Shown here: positions 60,903 through 64,000 of the stretch, one piece after another
How positions within the stretch are numbered: the first letter of the stretch is position 1
Layout: each line of letters starts with the position of its first letter
Source of the DNA: Caldichromatium japonicum
GTDB lineage: Bacteria; Pseudomonadota; Gammaproteobacteria; Chromatiales; Chromatiaceae
Assembly (NCBI RefSeq): GCF_011290485.1
Contig: NZ_CP048029.1
Coordinates: 868,001-932,000, forward strand
DNA length: 64,000 nucleotides
Reading direction: 5' to 3'
Position numbers and translations under genes: made by a program
The notes under the pieces: generated by a model
The model's input: only the letters and a program-made list of their open reading frames with translations
What the model was told of the DNA's origin: nothing
Databases searched by the model: none

Positions 60903-61582
60903 GCGCGCTCCCTGTCTGGCTGACCGTCCCGGTTGCACCGCCCGATCTTGCAGATCCCTCTCTCCAAGGAGGGCGGATCTGCATACTAGGTTTCAGAGGT
61001 GGTCTAGGCCCTGCCGAGACCCTTGGACATCTGAGCCTATTGCCTGATGTGTGGTCCAGCGTGCATTGGGAGCAGGTCGATCTGGGTTGCTTCTCCTGCC
61101 GGCCGCTGCTCGAGACGCTGGATCGCCACCGGCTTGATCTCTGTTTGAGCCGCGGGCGCCAGGCCGCTGAGCGGGCGCGGCTTGCCGGCTGCCGGCTATT
61201 GCTTTGTCTAGGACGAGACAGCGGCGAAGACCCGAATCTTGGCAACCGATGTGTGCGCGGCGAGCCTAGGCTGCCTGCTCGCTGGCCCTTGGATCCCCTT
61301 GCTTGGATCACATGTGCCCCTCGGCTCGCCTATGCCTGTCTGCGTCGGCTCGCCTGCCCTAAGCTTGCTGCACTCACGGGCGCCCTGATCGCCTCTGCCC
61401 AGATGGGAATGAAGGTCTCTGCACTCGGCGAGAGGGCAAGGATTGCGGCACGTCTCGCCCAGGGGATCAACCCGGGCCTTACCCTTTGGTTGAGCGATCG
61501 ACCATCTGCATGGCGGATCACATCTCAGCGGCCGCTTGAACGGACACGCTGCTTGACCAGACCAGAGCAGGGAATCAGATAA
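60896..61582 (+). CDS. Unrecognised open reading frame overlapping cobD
   Basis: A 228-residue frame starting at GTG within the last codons of cobD (7-base overlap), so translational coupling is plausible. The sequence is rich in Leu, Arg and Cys (RLAGCRLLLCLGRD and APRLAYACLRRLACPKL). It has no membrane helix or motif that I recognise. It could be a lineage-specific partner of cobD or a decayed gene. IS607-like remnants begin about 100 bases after it. Confidence 0.45.
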   Translation: MVSALPVWLTVPVAPPDLADPSLQGGRICILGFRGGLGPAETLGHLSLLPDVWSSVHWEQVDLGCFSCRPLLETLDRHRLDLCLSRGRQAAERARLAGCRLLLCLGRDSGEDPNLGNRCVRGEPRLPARWPLDPLAWITCAPRLAYACLRRLACPKLAALTGALIASAQMGMKVSALGERARIAARLAQGINPGLTLWLSDRPSAWRITSQRPLERTRCLTRPEQGIR

Positions 61583-61737
61583 ACCCAGATTGTTCATTAA
61601 ACATGTTGAGCCAATTCCGGGACGACCGGCTTGGCCAAGGCGTGAGCCCAAAGGCCAGCGAACCATGCGCGTTTTCTGCGGGGTACGGAGCCAACCCTAG
61701 TATTACAAGCTGTGCGTGATAGTGGATAATTTTCCAC

Positions 61738-61875
61738 ATGGAAAGCGCGATGATGGGCACAGGCAAGGCGGCGAAGCGGCTTGGCGTTTCGGTCAAGACC
61801 TTGCAACGCTGGGAGCGCGAAGGGGGTTTGATCCTGGTGGCGCGAACAGTCGCGAGGCACAAATCCGCGAGTTGA
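61738..61875 (+). pseudogene. IS607-type TnpA start (MerR-like serine recombinase), left copy, truncated
   Basis: A 45-residue fragment with the MerR-like helix-turn-helix GTGKAAKRLGVSVKTLQRWEREG. It ends early because of a frame change; the sequence EAQIRELIGLRSK continues in another frame. The catalytic recombinase part is absent. About 110 bases of TnpB-like sequence (SFYVANDKFRVSDKT and GEVAMIEALCFDGKILG) follow on the same strand, up to 62194. Confidence 0.8.
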
Positions 61876-62534
61876 TTGGCTTGCGCAGTAAGGTATCAGA
61901 GCCAACGCGGATTGATGCCCATGCCCAACCGTTTGCCGAAGCTTCTATGTTGCTAACGACAAGTTCCGCGTCTCGGACAAGACCATTTGCCTGCCCAAGA
62001 GCGGTGAGGTCGCCATGATCGAGGCGTTGTGCTTCGATGGCAAGATTCTTGGTGCGACCGTTTCGCGTACTGCGGACGCTGGTTCGTCGCCGTTCAGGTT
62101 GAAGTGGCCGATGCTGCGTTCTATCGCAGGCGCATGAAACGACTGGTGTTGACCTGGGCGTTGAGGCGGCGGCCAGGCTTTCCAATGGCGAGTCCGTCCG
62201 GTAACGGCGGCGCTGTGACAGAGAGGGTCTCTGCTGTAGTCGGGAAAGTCACGCCTGTCAGAGACGAATGCGCTCCGCATTCGGGGCAGGAAGAGCACAG
62301 TGCGCCTGTTTGCGCACTTTACTTGAGAGCAGAGGATCAGTTTGCTCTGGCTGGCGTTTTGGTGCTAAGACCCCTAAGACCCGCCGATGTAACGCAACCC
62401 GGTCAAGCTGACCTAAGCTAGGATCCTCTGGGCAAGCGCCGCCCGCAACCAGCTTGAAACTCCTGAAGCAGACGTTCATACAGCTGGGCATCGCTGAGCG
62501 CATACAGGTCATCGATTGCAAAAAAGCCGCAATT

Positions 62535-63373
62535 ATCGACGACCCGTCAGACGTTCAAATCCTCAATCACCACCCCTTGGTTTTCGCGGCAGAGCCGGGT
62601 CGTGAGCTTATGTGTGAAGTCCGCTCGGACATTGGCAATGCGTGCGTGCAGCCTTGCCAACATCGCAGAGGATTTCCTTCGATTCTTCAAGATCGGAAGC
62701 CTCGTGCCTTTTGCCAGTCTGGCACTTGGCGCAAACCCAGCCCCGACCTTGGCCGCCTCAACCTTGCAAGAAAGGCGTCTGCCTCGAATCCTGAGACAAC
62801 GAAGCGCAGAGGAGATTCAACAGACTCGCCATTGGAAAGCCTGGCTGCCGCCTCAACGCCCAGGTCAACACCAGTCGTTTCATGCGCCTGCGATAGAACG
62901 CAGCATCGGCCACTTCAACCTGAACGGCGACGAACCAGCGTCCGCAGTACGCGAAACGGTCGCACCAAGAATCTTGCCATCGAAGCACAACGCCTCGATC
63001 ATGGCGACCTCACCGCTCTTGGGCAGGCAAATGGTCTTGTCCGAGACGCGGAACTTGTCGTTAGCAACATAGAAGCTATCGTGGCACCGGCCTTTCTTCT
63101 TGAACTGAAGCGCGTGAGCCTTCTTTCCGGCCTTGATATCGGCAAAGAATCGATCCCAGGCCTTGGCAAGATCGGCAAACGGTTGGGCATGGGCATCAAT
63201 CCGCGTTGGCTCTGATACCTTACTGCGCAAGCCAATCAACTCGCGGATTTGTGCCTCGCGACTGTTCGCGCCACCAGGATCAAACCCCCTTCGCGCTCCC
63301 AGCGTTGCAAGGTCTTGACCAAGACGCCAAGCCGCTTCGCCGCCTTGCCTGTGCCCATCATCGCGCTTTCCAT
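62535..63373 (-). pseudogene. IS607-type TnpA start plus TnpB (RuvC-like nuclease) remnant, right copy
   Basis: The same MerR-like TnpA start on the minus strand (ATG at 63373). It is followed by TnpB sequence LAKAWDRFFADIKAGKKAHALQFKKKG, VANDKFRVSDKTICLPKSGEVA and ILGATVSRTAD. After the end of the arm it continues with LARLHARIANVRADFTHKLTTRL and VVIEDLNV, which holds the conserved RuvC Glu. Several frame changes and the lost C-terminus make it non-functional. Confidence 0.8.
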
Positions 63374-63456
63374 GTGGAAAATTATCCACTATCACGCACA
63401 GCTTGTAATACTAGGGTTGGCTCCCGAAAGGGATCGGCCTTGCCGCGCCTCCGCCC

Positions 63457-64000
63457 TCAATCTGCGCTGGCGGCCTTGCGGTCGCGGCTGCGCAAGAGTC
63501 GGACCTGAAAGAGCGTGTTGCGCTCCTCTTCCTCAAGCGCCGATTGGATATAACGGATAGTGCGATGATAGCGGGGTATGATGTTGTATTTCAGGGCATT
63601 GACCCGCTTTTGTGCTTTGCGCTGTTCTTCAAGCAGGCGATAGAGCGCGATCTCGACCTCTGAGAGCTGCGCCAGCATGACCGTGGCCTCGGCGAGCCGT
63701 TCCCGCGCGGTATCAAAGCTAACGTCGCTCCCCAGGAGCCCCACTGGTTTGAGCGGTAAACGGTGACTGGTCACCGCTGGATATTCTACCCCCAGGGCGC
63801 GTCGTGGCAGGATCTCGATCGCGATGGCTGGCTCGATGCCGAGCGCAGCCTGACGCAGGGTGCGGTTGCCCAAGCGCAGATGGGCGATCGCCAGAGAGCG
63901 GTATGCCTCGGCAAGCAATTGCTCGCACTCGGTGCGCAAACGCCGGTATTCGCCGATCCGCTCATAGACCAGCCGGGTCAGAAGCTCGCGCTTGCGCTCC
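63457..64000 (-). CDS. V-type ATPase/ATP synthase subunit D, 5' end outside window
   Basis: The minus-strand frame is open to the window edge, with upstream residues ERKRELLTRLVYERIGEYRRL visible. The family pattern is a coiled N-terminal helix, then IPRRALGVEYPAV, ARERLAEATVMLAQLSEVEIALYRLLEEQRKAQKRVNALKYNIIPRYHRTIRYIQSALEEEERNTLFQVRLLRSR. The last part is the C-terminal helix of the central rotor stalk. The rest of the ATPase operon would lie beyond base 64000. Confidence 0.92.
   Translation of the reverse strand, partial: ERKRELLTRLVYERIGEYRRLRTECEQLLAEAYRSLAIAHLRLGNRTLRQAALGIEPAIAIEILPRRALGVEYPAVTSHRLPLKPVGLLGSDVSFDTARERLAEATVMLAQLSEVEIALYRLLEEQRKAQKRVNALKYNIIPRYHRTIRYIQSALEEEERNTLFQVRLLRSRDRKAASAD

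Larger units (their letters stand above)
61687..63424. repeat. Large inverted repeat made of two IS607-type element copies
   Basis: The left arm (61687-62194, 508 bp) and right arm (62823-63424, 602 bp) are inverted copies with very few mismatches. The left arm lacks 94 bases present in the right arm, between CCGTTTGCCGA and AGCTTCTATG. The centre is unique, about 628 bases. The outer edges read GGAGCCAACCCTAGTATTAC and its complement. Confidence 0.9.

Overview
The window is a GC-rich bacterial chromosome segment, most likely from a gammaproteobacterium. The evidence is the rpsU-yqeY-dnaG-rpoD-tRNA-Ile2 block with a divergent tsaD, the tig-clpP-clpX-lon-hupB-tRNA-ppiD run, an ssrA tag ending in ALAA, and hemN, lolA, iscR and fused peptide-transporter ATPase genes of gammaproteobacterial type. 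A purple-sulfur-type host (Chromatiales) would fit the Mrp-type transporter cluster, the V-type ATPase subunit, the cobalamin gene and the carotenoid-type glycosyltransferase, but that is inference. I recognise no species-specific marker.

Region 1 (1-8233) looks like a genomic island at the 3' end of the tmRNA gene ssrA. It holds a type III restriction-modification pair (mod, cut by the window edge, then res), a NYN-domain gene and a tyrosine integrase that has lost its catalytic HxxR box through a small deletion. mod is unusual. It is interrupted in three places, and res in one, by palindromic repeat elements that keep the host frame open. One insertion carries a DUF559 (Vsr-like) endonuclease domain. 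Another carries a four-helix-bundle (23S rRNA IVS-type) gene in a different frame. This is the best candidate here for an under-described system: small repeat-bounded genes living as in-frame protein introns or inserts.

Region 2 (8233-18117) is core genome: ssrA with a clear promoter, tRNA-Ile(CAU), rpoD, dnaG, yqeY, rpsU, tsaD, plsY, folB, a MidA-like methyltransferase and rtcB. Region 3 (18213-26887) is one minus-strand Mrp-like cation/proton antiporter operon (E-F-G-DUF4040-B-C, then four large transporter subunits). Three of the four large subunits are broken: one by an exact 19-bp tandem duplication, one by two single-base losses and one by several frameshifts. The small subunits are intact.

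Region 4 (27037-37554) has a Uma2 nuclease, phosphoglucomutase, htpG, a dead IS5-type transposase, adk, a thioredoxin, a DUF1249 protein, iscR, prmB and hemN. Region 5 (37701-47391) is the protein quality-control block (trigger factor, ClpP, ClpX, Lon with a sigma-32-like promoter), HU, two tRNAs, PpiD and FabI. Region 6 (47526-54121) is a four-gene peptide-type ABC transporter. It is followed by a DUF2061 protein, Dps, FtsK, LolA, a family 2 glycosyltransferase, a CobD-type aminotransferase and an unrecognised ORF. Region 7 (61687-63424) is a large inverted repeat built from two decayed IS607-type elements (MerR-like TnpA start plus TnpB). The window closes inside a V-type ATPase subunit D gene.

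No gene-free stretch longer than about 300 bases remains beyond the features listed. I saw no CRISPR array and no rRNA.
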